38,244 nt of DNA, from contig CAJUDN010000013.1 of the NCBI GenBank assembly GCA_910585355.1, positions 15,035 through 53,278 on the forward strand, given 5' to 3'. This DNA comes from an uncultured Lachnospiraceae bacterium. GTDB taxonomy: Bacteria > Bacillota_A > Clostridia > Lachnospirales > Lachnospiraceae. The notes beneath the pieces are model-generated. The model did no database searches. It worked only from the letters and a program-made list of their open reading frames with translations, and was not told the origin of the DNA. How positions within the stretch are numbered: position 1 is the stretch's first letter; each line of letters starts with the position of its first letter. This document shows positions 24,933-33,000 of this stretch, piece by piece. The position numbers and the translations under genes were made by a program.

Positions 24933-26144
24933 TTCAGAGTCCAGAAGCTGCTGGAGAATCCGGTTGCAGCTGCGGCTGGTGATATTGAGCCACTGGGATA
25001 GGGAAGCGGCGGTGATGACAGAACCCTCGTCCATCTGAAACAGGCCCACAATTTTCAGAAGATTGCTTTCGTTGATGCCGTTTTCCTGGGAGTAGGCCAG
25101 AGCTTTTGTATTGGAATAGCTGTAATTTAAGGTCCTGGTGAGGGAAAGGGGGCCGGTGAGGATGTTGTCCTCTCCATGGATAATAAAGCCGTCGTTCTTT
25201 CCGTATTTGATGGCCTCCTGGAGAGCGCGTTCCGCCTGATAGTGGCTTTCTCCGATAGATTTGCCGAACCCGGCGCCCAGCCGGAACTCCAGGTCTCCCT
25301 TTTGGTCCAGATAGGCGATCATGTCCTGAATCCTTTCAAAACTGTCGCGATAAAGATCGCTGTCCATATCCAGTTCATAACGGTTGGATACGGAGTGGAT
25401 GGCAAATTCATACTGGAATTCCTTTCTGAAATCCAGGAGGTATTTATGGAGTGTAATCTCCAGATATTCCCGGTCCATGGAAGTAATGTGCTCCGGATAA
25501 ATTAACTTAATCAAAATCACCAGTTTGCTGGACTGATTTTTCTGCTTTAAACGGATGGCGTTGACGGCGCTTTTTATGGAGTCGCGGATCATCTCTTCGG
25601 AAGGAAGAATATGAATGTAGGGAATTTTTAAACGGTTTAACACCTCAAGCTGGTTGGTGGTTCTGGTGAGCATGATGTCAATTTTCCCGGAATTCCAGAG
25701 TTCTTCGGCCCTTTCCTTTAAGGTGTTATAATTGTAGACAGGGTTTTCAAACACATAGGGCATAAAGTCAGAACCCAGGTAATTTTTCAGATTCATGAAA
25801 TCGTTGACCGGAGTCAAAAAATCAATATAGACCCGGTTGAGCGGAATATGCGGGTAACGCAGGACGAAATTTAAAAGGATGGACAAAATATGTTTTTCTT
25901 CATAAGAAATCAGCGTACAGGGAACCTGGATATTGTCAATGTGAGTCAGCATATAGGAATAACCCAGCTCACCGGAAAAGAAAATCACATCGCTGGAATC
26001 TTTACATTGTTCGTAGATTGACTCAATTTCTTCCAGGCGGTCATAGACGTACTTGTGGAAAATGCATCCGAAATCTTTCAGGGCGATGGCCCTGTCAATG
26101 GCGTCCATGGATTTCTGAGGACTCACGATGCTGATAGTAATCAT
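24834..26144 (-). CDS. Transcriptional regulator with sensor, degenerate GGDEF-like and winged-helix domains
   Basis: From the ATG at 26144 (AAAGGAG 10 bases upstream) it has 436 residues; a longer frame opens at 26246 without a ribosome site. Residues 1-190 look like a periplasmic-binding or PrpR_N-type sensing fold (ITISIVSPQKSMDAI...). Residues 205-350 carry a degenerate GGDEF-like pattern (FRLGAGFGKSIGESHYQAERALQEAIKYG), as seen in CdaR/PucR-type regulators. The C-terminal 70 residues contain a winged helix (VITAASLSQWLNITSRSCNRILQQLLDSELI). It is divergent from gdhA across a 438-base region, so control of gdhA is a reasonable guess. It overlaps the DUF2325 gene by 99 bases tail to tail. 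Confidence 0.75.
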   Translation of the reverse strand: MITISIVSPQKSMDAIDRAIALKDFGCIFHKYVYDRLEEIESIYEQCKDSSDVIFFSGELGYSYMLTHIDNIQVPCTLISYEEKHILSILLNFVLRYPHIPLNRVYIDFLTPVNDFMNLKNYLGSDFMPYVFENPVYNYNTLKERAEELWNSGKIDIMLTRTTNQLEVLNRLKIPYIHILPSEEMIRDSIKSAVNAIRLKQKNQSSKLVILIKLIYPEHITSMDREYLEITLHKYLLDFRKEFQYEFAIHSVSNRYELDMDSDLYRDSFERIQDMIAYLDQKGDLEFRLGAGFGKSIGESHYQAERALQEAIKYGKNDGFIIHGEDNILTGPLSLTRTLNYSYSNTKALAYSQENGINESNLLKIVGLFQMDEGSVITAASLSQWLNITSRSCNRILQQLLDSELIEEIESQKQEGKGRPTRQYRFIRQKFIQTFF

Positions 26145-26205
26145 GGATAAGGCACTCCTTTCTGGAAAGAGTAGGTCTTTTAATGACAAGCATGTCGATA
26201 AATCG

Positions 26206-26220
26206 GATTCTGTTAGAATC
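26206..26220. promoter_or_regulatory. Perfect palindrome in the gdhA/regulator intergenic region
   Basis: GATTCT-GTT-AGAATC, a 15-base perfect dyad, lies 13 bases upstream of the gdhA -35 element and 61 bases upstream of the divergent regulator's start. It is a candidate operator for that regulator. Confidence 0.45.
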
Positions 26221-26233
26221 GTATCACAGAATG

Positions 26234-26262
26234 TTGACAAAGTCAAAAGCCTATGTTAAAAT
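26234..26262 (+). promoter_or_regulatory. Strong promoter of gdhA
   Basis: TTGACA (26234-26239), a 17-base spacer and an extended -10 (TG-T-TAAAAT, ending 26262). Transcription should start near 26269, leaving a leader of about 310 bases before gdhA. Confidence 0.75.
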
Positions 26263-26582
26263 GAAGACAAATAAAAGACGTAAAATACATAAGTCTTAAA
26301 TAGACGGAATTTTGGCAGACTTTTTTCAATCAGGGAAAGGGAAAGAAGCCTGCGGGAAGGGATAGAAGGATTCCCGTTATTCTATGGAAAAACGGGATAT
26401 TACAGGATTAATTGAAATAATTTGTACAAATGATTCGATATTCTGTGAAGAGTCTTCTGATTCCGGTATTAATTGAGACGCAGGAGTCCTAATTAAAAAC
26501 GGGATTTCGTATTTTAAGTCTCTTATTGGTGCGAAAAAGCACAGGGGTTAAAAACAACCAAATTTAAGGAGGTATTTGCGAA
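26263..26582 (+). other. Long 5' leader of gdhA
   Basis: There is no reading frame of note. Structure includes CCCGTT...AACGGG (about 26373-26397), a GTGC-GAAAAA-GCAC hairpin and a GGTT-AAAAA-CAACC hairpin just before the AAGGAGG ribosome site. TAAGTCTTAAATAGAC and TTTTAAGTCTCTTA are partly repeated. I could not match it to a known riboswitch or T-box by eye. Confidence 0.45.
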
Positions 26583-27935
26583 ATGAGCAAGTATGTTGAC
26601 AGAGTATTGGCGGAGTTAAAAGAAAAGAACGCTAACGAGCCGGAGTTCCTTCAGACCGCAGAAGAGGTTTTATCTTCTTTAGGTCCGGTTGTAGACGCTC
26701 ATCCGGAGTATGAGAAGGTTGCTCTTCTTGAGAGAATGGTAGAGCCGGAGAGAACAATTGAGTTCCGTGTTCCGTGGGTAGATGATAATGGTCAGACACA
26801 TGTTAACCGTGGTTACCGCGTACAGTTCAACGGCGCAATTGGACCGTACAAGGGGGGCTTACGTTTTGCTCCGTCCGTAAACCTGTCCATTATGAAGTTC
26901 TTAGGTTTCGAGCAGACCTTTAAGAACAGCCTGACAACTCTTCCGATGGGCGGCGCCAAGGGCGGTTCCGACTTTGATCCCAATGGAAAGAGCGATGGAG
27001 AAGTTATGAGATTCTGCCAGTCCTTCATGACAGAGTTATATCGTCATATTGGTCCGGACATCGATATCCCGGCTGGCGACCTTGGCGTAGGCGCTCGCGA
27101 GATCGGCTATCTGTATGGTCAGTACCGCAAGATCAGAGGCGCATTCGAGAACGGAACAATTACCGGTAAGGGAAGATCCTTCGGCGGTTCCTTAATCCGT
27201 CCGGAAGCTACCGGTTACGGCGCTGTTTACTATCTGCAGGCAGTTCTGAAACACGAAAATGATACAATCGAAGGCAAGACAGTCGCTCTCGCCGGTTTCG
27301 GTAACGTAGCATGGGGCGCTGCCAAGAAGTTAGCTGAGTTAGGCGCTAAGGCTGTTACCCTGTCCGGCCCGGATGGATACATTTATGATCCGGATGGAGT
27401 TACAACAGAAGAGAAGATCAACTTCATGCTTGAAATGAGAGCATCCGGCCGTAACAAAGTTCAGGATTACGCTGATAAGTTCGGCTGCAAGTTCGTACCG
27501 GGTGACAAGCCGTGGGGCGAGAAGGTTGACATCATTATGCCGTGTGCAACTCAGAACGATGTTAACATGGAGCAGGCTAAGAGAATCGTTGCCAACAACA
27601 TCAAATACTATATCGAAGTTGCTAACATGCCGACAACCAACGATGCTCTTAGATTCTTAATGGATCAGCCGAACATGGTTGTTGCTCCGTCCAAGGCTGT
27701 AAACGCAGGCGGCGTTCTTGTATCCGGTCTTGAGATGAGCCAGAACTCCGAGAGATATTCCTGGACTGCAGAGGAAGTTGATTCCAAGTTACTTCAGATC
27801 ATGACAGGTATTCATGATGGTTCCGCAGAAGCTGCCGAGAGATACGGCTTAGGTTACAACCTGGTTGCTGGTGCTAACATCGTTGGCTTCCAGAAAGTTG
27901 CTGATGCTATGATGGCTCAGGGTATTGCCTGGTAA
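26583..27935 (+). CDS. gdhA: Glutamate dehydrogenase, hexameric, probably NAD-linked
   Basis: Interconverts glutamate with 2-oxoglutarate and ammonia. It has 450 residues, the same length as the C. symbiosum NAD-dependent enzyme, and from memory the sequence is very similar throughout. Substrate and catalytic lysines K90 (IGPYKGGLRF), K114 and K126 (PMGGAKGG) are present, with D in PAGDLGVG. The nucleotide fold motif is AGFGNVAWG, and the C-terminal NAGGVLVSG and ANIVGFQK are intact. NAD preference is inferred from that similarity, not proven. AAGGAGG precedes the ATG. Codon use is very biased, so the protein is probably abundant, consistent with the strong promoter. A GC-rich hairpin follows. 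Confidence 0.96.
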   Translation: MSKYVDRVLAELKEKNANEPEFLQTAEEVLSSLGPVVDAHPEYEKVALLERMVEPERTIEFRVPWVDDNGQTHVNRGYRVQFNGAIGPYKGGLRFAPSVNLSIMKFLGFEQTFKNSLTTLPMGGAKGGSDFDPNGKSDGEVMRFCQSFMTELYRHIGPDIDIPAGDLGVGAREIGYLYGQYRKIRGAFENGTITGKGRSFGGSLIRPEATGYGAVYYLQAVLKHENDTIEGKTVALAGFGNVAWGAAKKLAELGAKAVTLSGPDGYIYDPDGVTTEEKINFMLEMRASGRNKVQDYADKFGCKFVPGDKPWGEKVDIIMPCATQNDVNMEQAKRIVANNIKYYIEVANMPTTNDALRFLMDQPNMVVAPSKAVNAGGVLVSGLEMSQNSERYSWTAEEVDSKLLQIMTGIHDGSAEAAERYGLGYNLVAGANIVGFQKVADAMMAQGIAW

Positions 27936-27973
27936 TTTGAGCAGTTATCATAACTGAATTCAACTGAAATATT

Positions 27974-28015
27974 GGGGGCCGTTGCGGGAGAGTATTCTTC
28001 CGCAGGGCCCCTGTA
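27974..28015 (+). terminator. GC-rich hairpin after gdhA
   Basis: GGGGCC-g-TGCGG pairs with CCGCA-g-GGCCCC (about 27975-28011). The stem is very stable, but the tail is only CTGTATTAAT, so some read-through into the dehydrogenase gene is likely. Confidence 0.55.
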
Positions 28016-28046
28016 TTAATATCGTAAAGAGGAAGGAAGAGGAACA

Positions 28047-29009
28047 ATGGGATTTACAGTATTTTACACAGTACAAATCAATGATGCTGCTACAAAAATT
28101 TTTGAAGCAGCGGGCGGAAAGACTGTTGTAACCAATCATTTCTTTGATGAAGCCGGTTACGCTGAAGAATTGAAGAAATTACAGCCGGAGGCAATTATGT
28201 GCCGTACGGAGCCGATTACAGCGGCTATGATGGACGCTGCCGGTCCAAATCTTAAGGTTATCGGCAAACAGGGAGCAGGCCTTGACAACATCGATATGGA
28301 GGCCGCAACAAAAAGAAACATCCGCGTAGTATATGCACCGGGACAGAATGCACAGTCTGTTGCTGAGCAGGCTGCTTTCCTGATGCTGGCATGTGCGCGC
28401 CGTTTCAGCTATGTTGACAGGCAGTTCCGTTCCGGGAATTATAAGGTACGTTTCGGTCTTACAAACACATATGAGCTTCAGGGTAAAACCCTTGGCCTTC
28501 TTGGCTGCGGAAGAATCGGCCGTATGCTGGCAACCATTGCAAAGCATGGCTTCGGCATGAACGTTATCGGTTATGACCCGTTCTTAAAGCAGGAGCAGCT
28601 TGGCGATCTGATCACCCTGGTGGAAAACAATGACGAAGTATTCAGGCAGTCTGATTTTGTCAGCCTTCATACTCCGCTTACTCCTGAGACGGAGCACAGC
28701 GTTGGTATGAGAGAATTTAAGCTGATGAAGCCCACAGCCTCCTTTATCAATGCAAGCCGTGGTGAAGTGGTGAATGAGGCGGAGTTAATTCAGGCAATGC
28801 AGGAGGGTATCATTAACTGCGCTGGCCTGGATGTGACAGAGAAGGAGCCGCTTCCTCTTGATAGTCCCTTATATACCCTCGATAATGTAATTCTCACACC
28901 GCATACCGCTGCTTCCACAGAACAGTCTGTAATCCGCTGTTGCGAGACTGTTGCTAACGATATTTGTGCAGTTGTTGCAGGAAATGCAGCAAAATTTGCA
29001 GCAAACTAA
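28047..29009 (+). CDS. D-isomer-specific 2-hydroxyacid dehydrogenase (SerA-like, no ACT domain)
   Basis: NAD-dependent reduction of 2-oxo acids to D-2-hydroxy acids, or the reverse. It has 320 residues. The catalytic triad is R238 (NASRGEVV), E267 (TEKEP) and H286 (LTPHTAAS), and the Rossmann motif GLLGCGRIG is at 150-158. The nucleotide-selecting Asp is in VIGYDPF, favouring NAD. It resembles the catalytic part of 3-phosphoglycerate dehydrogenase but lacks a C-terminal ACT domain, so hydroxypyruvate, glyoxylate or 2-oxo acid reduction are equally possible. GAGGAAGGAAGAGG precedes the ATG. Following gdhA so closely, it may dispose of 2-oxo acids made during amino acid fermentation (inference). 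Confidence 0.88.
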   Translation: MGFTVFYTVQINDAATKIFEAAGGKTVVTNHFFDEAGYAEELKKLQPEAIMCRTEPITAAMMDAAGPNLKVIGKQGAGLDNIDMEAATKRNIRVVYAPGQNAQSVAEQAAFLMLACARRFSYVDRQFRSGNYKVRFGLTNTYELQGKTLGLLGCGRIGRMLATIAKHGFGMNVIGYDPFLKQEQLGDLITLVENNDEVFRQSDFVSLHTPLTPETEHSVGMREFKLMKPTASFINASRGEVVNEAELIQAMQEGIINCAGLDVTEKEPLPLDSPLYTLDNVILTPHTAASTEQSVIRCCETVANDICAVVAGNAAKFAAN

Positions 29010-29030
29010 TTGCCATAAAGGAAATGAAAG

Positions 29031-29072
29031 CGAGCAGGGAAAATGTCTCCCCTGCTCGATTCATTTATTTCA
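29031..29072 (+). terminator. Intrinsic terminator
   Basis: CGAGCAGGG (29031-29039) pairs perfectly with CCCTGCTCG (29050-29058), followed by ATTCATTTATTT. Confidence 0.75.
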
Positions 29073-29160
29073 ATAGGAAAGACCTTGTTACGTTAATGTG
29101 TAAAAGGGTCGATGGTAGAAGGCCTTTCCTACGAAACGAAAAGCACTTCGTGCTTAGGAT

Positions 29161-29209
29161 CGCACTGTGGCGGAAAGGAAGATGCCGCTGCCGCGACCCG
29201 TCGCAGGCG
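29161..29209. repeat. Degenerate intergenic repeat, related to 31040-31088
   Basis: The 49 bases align without gaps to 31040-31088 at about 37 positions, sharing CACTG-GGCGGA-AGGA-GAT and CGCAGGCG. It sits in the 285-base gap before the M20 gene, which otherwise holds an ATCCTGCAAAGCAGGAT hairpin (29213-29229) and no gene. A frame open from 29112 runs into the M20 gene, but its N-terminus comes from this repeat. Confidence 0.45.
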
Positions 29210-29294
29210 GAGAATCCTGCAAAGCAGGATTCTATTTTATGCTGCCAGAGCCATGGCATATGGCGGAATGACATTTGATACAAGGAGGGCATAC

Positions 29295-30476
29295 ATGACA
29301 AAAATAGTGGAATCAGCAAAAGCGTTGATGCCGAAACTGGTGGAAATCCGGAGAGATTTCCATGAGTATCCCGAGACATCTCAGAATGAGGTGGAGACGT
29401 CCAGAAAGGTTGCCTCTTATTTAAAGGAAATAGGTTGCGACCAGGTGATCGAAAATGTGGGTGGCCATGGGGTGATCGGTATCATCAAAGGAAAGAAAAA
29501 TGGAAAGACTGTGGCATTAAGAGCTGACATGGATGCATTGCAGATTCAGGAAATGAATGATGTGGAATATAAGTCCAGAAACGACGGTGTCATGCATGCC
29601 TGCGGTCATGATAATCATATGACCGGGCTTTTGGGGGCTGCGAAACTTTTGTGCCAGAGCAGGGATGAAATCTGCGGAACTGTAAAGCTGGTGTTCCAGC
29701 CGGCGGAGGAATTTTCTCCTATCGGCGGTTCCAGAGGGATGCTGGAGTCCGGACATCTAGATGATATCGGAGCAATTTTCGGTCTTCACGTATGGCCTGA
29801 TCTTCCCCATGGAACCGTTGGCGTGAAGGCAGGCCCCTTGATGGCAGCCACAGATCACTTTACAATCACCATTCATGGAAAGACTGCTCACGGCGCAAAG
29901 CCGGATCAGGGAATTGACGCTGTGGTGTTAGGAGCTCAGTTTGTTATGGCGGCCCAGTCCATCGTAAGCCGTAAGGTGAACCCTCTTGATAACGCTGTGG
30001 TAACCTTTGGTATTTTCAACGCAGGCACCCGATATAACATCATCGCGGGGGAATGCGTTTTGGACGGAACGGTCCGCACCCTCAATGAAAAAACGCGCGA
30101 TATGATTGAGGAAACCATGAGAAAGCTTTTGGACGGTCTGTGCCTTCAGTCCGGGGCCACCGCGGATATTGTTTATGGGCGCGGCTATCCGGCTCTTGTG
30201 AACCATACGGAGGATGCGGCCCTGGTCAGAAGAACGGCAGTTTCCCTGTTCGGGGAAGAAAATGTGGAGGATGTACGGGATCCGGCCATGCCGGCGGAAG
30301 ACTTCTCTTTCTATCTGAAAGAGAAAAAAGGAGCCTTTGTGTGGCTGGGAACCGCGAAAGAGGGGAAAGAGGTCTGGCCGCTTCACAACAGCAGATTCGA
30401 TGTGGATGAGGATATTTTATGGAGGGGCGCCGCGCTTTTGGCGCAGACCGCCATGGATTATTTGGCAGCAAAATGA
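29295..30476 (+). CDS. M20 family amidohydrolase (N-acyl amino acid hydrolase type)
   Basis: Metal-dependent hydrolase of the M20D group, which cleaves N-acyl amino acids such as hippurate or acetyl-amino acids. It has 393 residues from ATG 29295 (AAGGAGGG upstream). The metal site is visible as HACGHDNHMTG (C103, H105), PAEE near 135-138 and GLHVWPDLPHG (His near 163); a late His in WPLHNSRFDVDE supplies the last ligand. The lid or dimerisation domain lies between about 185 and 295. The Cys ligand in place of Asp is characteristic of the amidohydrolase branch rather than peptidase T or DapE. The substrate cannot be told. It follows the hydroxyacid dehydrogenase after a terminator and a repeat. 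Confidence 0.92.
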   Translation: MTKIVESAKALMPKLVEIRRDFHEYPETSQNEVETSRKVASYLKEIGCDQVIENVGGHGVIGIIKGKKNGKTVALRADMDALQIQEMNDVEYKSRNDGVMHACGHDNHMTGLLGAAKLLCQSRDEICGTVKLVFQPAEEFSPIGGSRGMLESGHLDDIGAIFGLHVWPDLPHGTVGVKAGPLMAATDHFTITIHGKTAHGAKPDQGIDAVVLGAQFVMAAQSIVSRKVNPLDNAVVTFGIFNAGTRYNIIAGECVLDGTVRTLNEKTRDMIEETMRKLLDGLCLQSGATADIVYGRGYPALVNHTEDAALVRRTAVSLFGEENVEDVRDPAMPAEDFSFYLKEKKGAFVWLGTAKEGKEVWPLHNSRFDVDEDILWRGAALLAQTAMDYLAAK

Positions 30477-30584
30477 TAACGTTGGCCAATGCCGTGAAAG
30501 TCAGATGCCTTGCAGCTTGCAACGATGCAAATATGATCCCTGCAGCTTGTAGCGGGATATTTGGCTCTTGGCCAATATAGAAAG

Positions 30585-30626
30585 GTCTTGCCGAATTGAG
30601 TGAAATCAGTTTGGCAGGACTTTTTT
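30585..30626 (+). terminator. Intrinsic terminator after the M20 gene
   Basis: GTCTTGCC (30585-30592) pairs with GGCAGGAC (30613-30620, one G-U), followed by TTTTTT. The stretch 30477-30580 before it holds two TGCAGCTTG direct repeats and two TTGGCCAAT sites but no gene. Confidence 0.75.
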
Positions 30627-30697
30627 GCTGGTCTATTTTCCCGATGACACAAAGGAAAAGGCATCCTCATTGGAACAAAAGAACGTATCTGCTTTAT

Positions 30698-30775
30698 GAA
30701 GATTCTACGAAAAAACACTTGTGAAAGCGAGCTTTCAACACTTTTTTCGCGAAATCTTCACAAGGCTGAACTGTT
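30698..30775. repeat. GAAGATT long hairpin with GGCTGAACTGTT tail
   Basis: Nested arms GAAGATT/AATCTTC (30698-30704, 30753-30759), CGAAAAAA/TTTTTTCG and TGAAAG/CTTTCA give a 62-base hairpin, followed by AAGGCTGAACTGTT (30762-30775). The same design, with different bases, recurs at 35463-35616. Confidence 0.65.
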
Positions 30776-30843
30776 TCGAAATATTCTTGAGCATTTCAAG
30801 AATGTCTTGAACTATAGTGCACTTTATGTAAAACTGGACGTGA

Positions 30844-30966
30844 CAGGATTCTAACAAGACTCAATTGTGCGAGCGGGTAGGGATAAGTACGAATGCCATG
30901 GCAAGACTGGGAAAAAATGAAGATGTGCGTGTAGAGGTTCTTGCGAAAATATGTTTGGAGCTTGCT
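30844..30966 (+). pseudogene. Remnant of an XRE-type helix-turn-helix regulator
   Basis: The frame reads QLCERVGISTNAMARLGKNE and on through DVRVEVLAKICLELA, then changes into repeat sequence. This matches the recognition half of small Cro/CI-type (HTH_26) regulators, which normally continue with a short Cys/Asn-rich stretch and an acidic tail. The N-terminal helix and a start codon with ribosome site are missing; a TGA lies at 30841-30843. So it is a fragment flanked by palindromic repeats on both sides. Confidence 0.6.
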
Positions 30967-31039
30967 GTGTTAAGTACGAAAACCAGGGTAGGAAAATATC
31001 TTCCCTGTCCGGCGTTGCACGCCTGCAATCAGCACAAAT

Positions 31040-31126
31040 CACACTGCGGCGGAGAGGAGGATACTGCTCACGCAATTCGCCGCAGGCGATTTTTGGCAAC
31101 GGTTCGGGGATTATCTGAGCTGTTAC
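31040..31126. repeat. Degenerate intergenic repeat with GTAACAGTTC-type palindrome
   Basis: Positions 31040-31088 align with 29161-29209. A weaker palindrome follows: CAACGGTTC (31097-31105) with GAGCTGTTAC (31117-31126). The repeat ends 8 bases before the stop codon of the convergent gene. Confidence 0.45.
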
Positions 31127-31134
31127 GAAATTTT

Positions 31135-32160
31135 TCAACCTAATTTTTTTAATGTGTTAAGAAAGTCTCTCACGGCTTTTTCCGGAGTGGCCCAGGAGGT
31201 CACCAGGCGGATTTCCGTGCAGGCACCGTTATGCGGGCCGATGATGTTGAAGCCAAAATCTCTGGAGAGCTCTTCCACAACCTGGTCCGGGAAAATCGGG
31301 AAAAGCTGGTTTGTGGGGGAATCAGAGCCGAAGGAATATCCCAGATCTTTGATGCCGTTTCTTAAGATATCAGCCATTTCATTGGCGTGTTCCGCCATCT
31401 CAAAGAAAAGATTGTCTTTAAATAATTCCTCAAACTGGATTCCGGCCACAAAGCCCTTGGCCAGCATAGCGCCGCGGTTTTTTATCATGTAGCGGAAATC
31501 TTCTTTTAAAATCGGATTGGAAATTACAAGGGCCTCACCGAATAAAGCGCCGTTTTTTGTTCCGCCGATATAGAAGGCGTCTGTGGAGGCGGCGATGTCT
31601 GCAAGAGTCAGATCATTTTCCTTACATGTCATGGCGGAGCCGATTCTGGCGCCGTCCAGGAATAAATAGAGGTTATTTTTCCGGCAGCAGTGACAGAGAG
31701 CGTCTAGTTCCGTTTTTTTGTAGATGGTTCCCACCTCAGTGGAATCGGAAATATAGACCAGGCGGGGCTTTACCATGTGCTCATCGGGATGAGTCTTTAA
31801 ACAAGACTCAATAATTTTTGGGGTAAGCTTTCCGTCTGGTGTGGGGAAGGCCAATATTTTGTGTCCGGTTCCTTCCACTGCACCCGTTTCGTGGACATTA
31901 ATATGCCCCTCCGTGGTGGAGATGGCGGCCTCATATGGGCGCAGGGCGGCCGAAATCAGAAGAAGATTGGTTTGGGTCCCTCCGGTAATGAAGTGAACGT
32001 CCGCGTCTTCCCGCCTGATAAGGGTTTTGATGGAAGCGGCGGCGGCAGTGCAGTGGGTGTCCAGGCCGTAACCCTCGTTTTGGGTCAGATTTGCATGGAT
32101 GAGGGCCTCTAAAATCCGCGGATGGGCGCCCTCGCTGTAATCATTTTTAAAACTGTACAT
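31135..32160 (-). CDS. Threonine aldolase family PLP enzyme
   Basis: PLP-dependent lyase of the beta-eliminating lyase/threonine aldolase group, probably cleaving L-threonine or L-allo-threonine to glycine and acetaldehyde. From ATG 32160 (GGGAG upstream) it has 341 residues, the usual size. A longer frame starting at 32262 has no ribosome site. Key segments: FKNDYSEGAHPRILEAL at the start, the substrate region QNEGYGLD, FITGGTQTN for the PLP phosphate, LDGARIGSA with the cofactor Asp, and the Schiff-base lysine K202 in IGGTKNGALFGEA. Stereospecificity cannot be read from sequence. It is a single-gene unit on the - strand between two repeat-bearing gaps. Confidence 0.88.
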   Translation of the reverse strand: MYSFKNDYSEGAHPRILEALIHANLTQNEGYGLDTHCTAAAASIKTLIRREDADVHFITGGTQTNLLLISAALRPYEAAISTTEGHINVHETGAVEGTGHKILAFPTPDGKLTPKIIESCLKTHPDEHMVKPRLVYISDSTEVGTIYKKTELDALCHCCRKNNLYLFLDGARIGSAMTCKENDLTLADIAASTDAFYIGGTKNGALFGEALVISNPILKEDFRYMIKNRGAMLAKGFVAGIQFEELFKDNLFFEMAEHANEMADILRNGIKDLGYSFGSDSPTNQLFPIFPDQVVEELSRDFGFNIIGPHNGACTEIRLVTSWATPEKAVRDFLNTLKKLG

Positions 32161-32280
32161 AAAACATTTCTCCCATTTGTTTTTTTTCAGTGCATATGGA
32201 TTCTGAATCCAGTATAATGAAACACAGGAAAAAAGTCCAGAATAAATGAACCTTTCTTTCACTTTTTTCCTCTATAGAGT

Positions 32281-32392
32281 GTTACCGCACACGGGACGTG
32301 GAAAACCAGACAAATTTCCACCTTGGGCGGACGCCCGGTGCTTCTTTATCCGGCTTAAGACGGACAGGAAGATGTCACCTGTGGACAGTAAC
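32281..32392. repeat. Composite palindromic element bounded by GTTAC and GTAAC
   Basis: In order: GTTAC; GTGGAAA/TTTCCAC hairpin (32298-32321); GGGC-GGAC-GCCC hairpin; a degenerate CTTC..TCCG/CGGA..GAAG hairpin (32341-32371); GTAAC (32388-32392). This is the same module order as the start of the 35.1 kb array. It occupies most of the 273-base gap between the aldolase and sigma factor genes. Confidence 0.6.
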
Positions 32393-32433
32393 TTATATGA
32401 GAGGTGCACCCAATCAGAGGAAGGAGGATGTGC

Positions 32434-33000
32434 ATGGAAGATACGGAGCTGGTTAAGAGAATGATATCCGGCGACAGGGACGCGTTCGACGGTTTAATGG
32501 AACAGTATCAGCCGCAGGCTCTGCGGGCGGCATATCTGATTTCCGGCAGCCATGCTGACAGCGAGGATATTGTCCAGGAAACCTTCATAGCCTGTTACTT
32601 AAACAGAAGGCAGATCAAGAATCCGGAGGCGTTTAAGGGATGGTTTTATAAGACGTTGTCCAGAAACGCCTGGAGAATCTGCCGGAAGAAGAAAAAGGAA
32701 CAGCCTGTGGAGGAGGTCTATCCGGAACATGCGGCCGCGCCGGGAGAGCTTTTGGGAGACTTGCTCCAAAAAGAGGAGGAGAGGGGGCTGTATGAGGCCG
32801 TAAAGGCCCTTCCGGTGAAGCAGAGAACGGTGATTGTTCTCTATTACTATAACCAGATGACCATAAAGGAAATTGCAAAGGCATGCGGATGCCTGGAGGG
32901 AACCGTCAAATCGCGTCTGTTCAACGGGAAAGCCAGGCTGAAGGCCATCATGATGGAACAGGAAGAAAAAGGAGGAACCACATGGACGATTCTATCTTAG
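32434..33000 (+). CDS. ECF-type RNA polymerase sigma factor
   Basis: Directs RNA polymerase to an unknown regulon. It has 188 residues from ATG 32434, the ATG best spaced from AAGGAGG; an ATG six bases earlier overlaps the ribosome site. Region 2 spans about 10-80 (DAFDGLMEQYQPQALRAAYL, then EDIVQETFIACYLNR and WFYKTLSRNAWR). Region 4 spans about 125-180 (LPVKQRTVIVLYYYNQMTIKEIAKACGCLEGTVKSRL). The linker is rich in Glu and Lys. The gene overlaps the downstream membrane protein by 19 bases, which fits the usual sigma/anti-sigma pairing. A composite palindrome lies upstream, and no self-type ECF promoter could be identified by eye. Confidence 0.92.
   Translation: MEDTELVKRMISGDRDAFDGLMEQYQPQALRAAYLISGSHADSEDIVQETFIACYLNRRQIKNPEAFKGWFYKTLSRNAWRICRKKKKEQPVEEVYPEHAAAPGELLGDLLQKEEERGLYEAVKALPVKQRTVIVLYYYNQMTIKEIAKACGCLEGTVKSRLFNGKARLKAIMMEQEEKGGTTWTILS

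Noticed and set aside
29112..29294. N-terminal extension of the M20 hydrolase.
   Set aside because: The extension is read from an intergenic repeat. The ATG at 29295 has a proper ribosome site and starts where M20 proteins normally begin.
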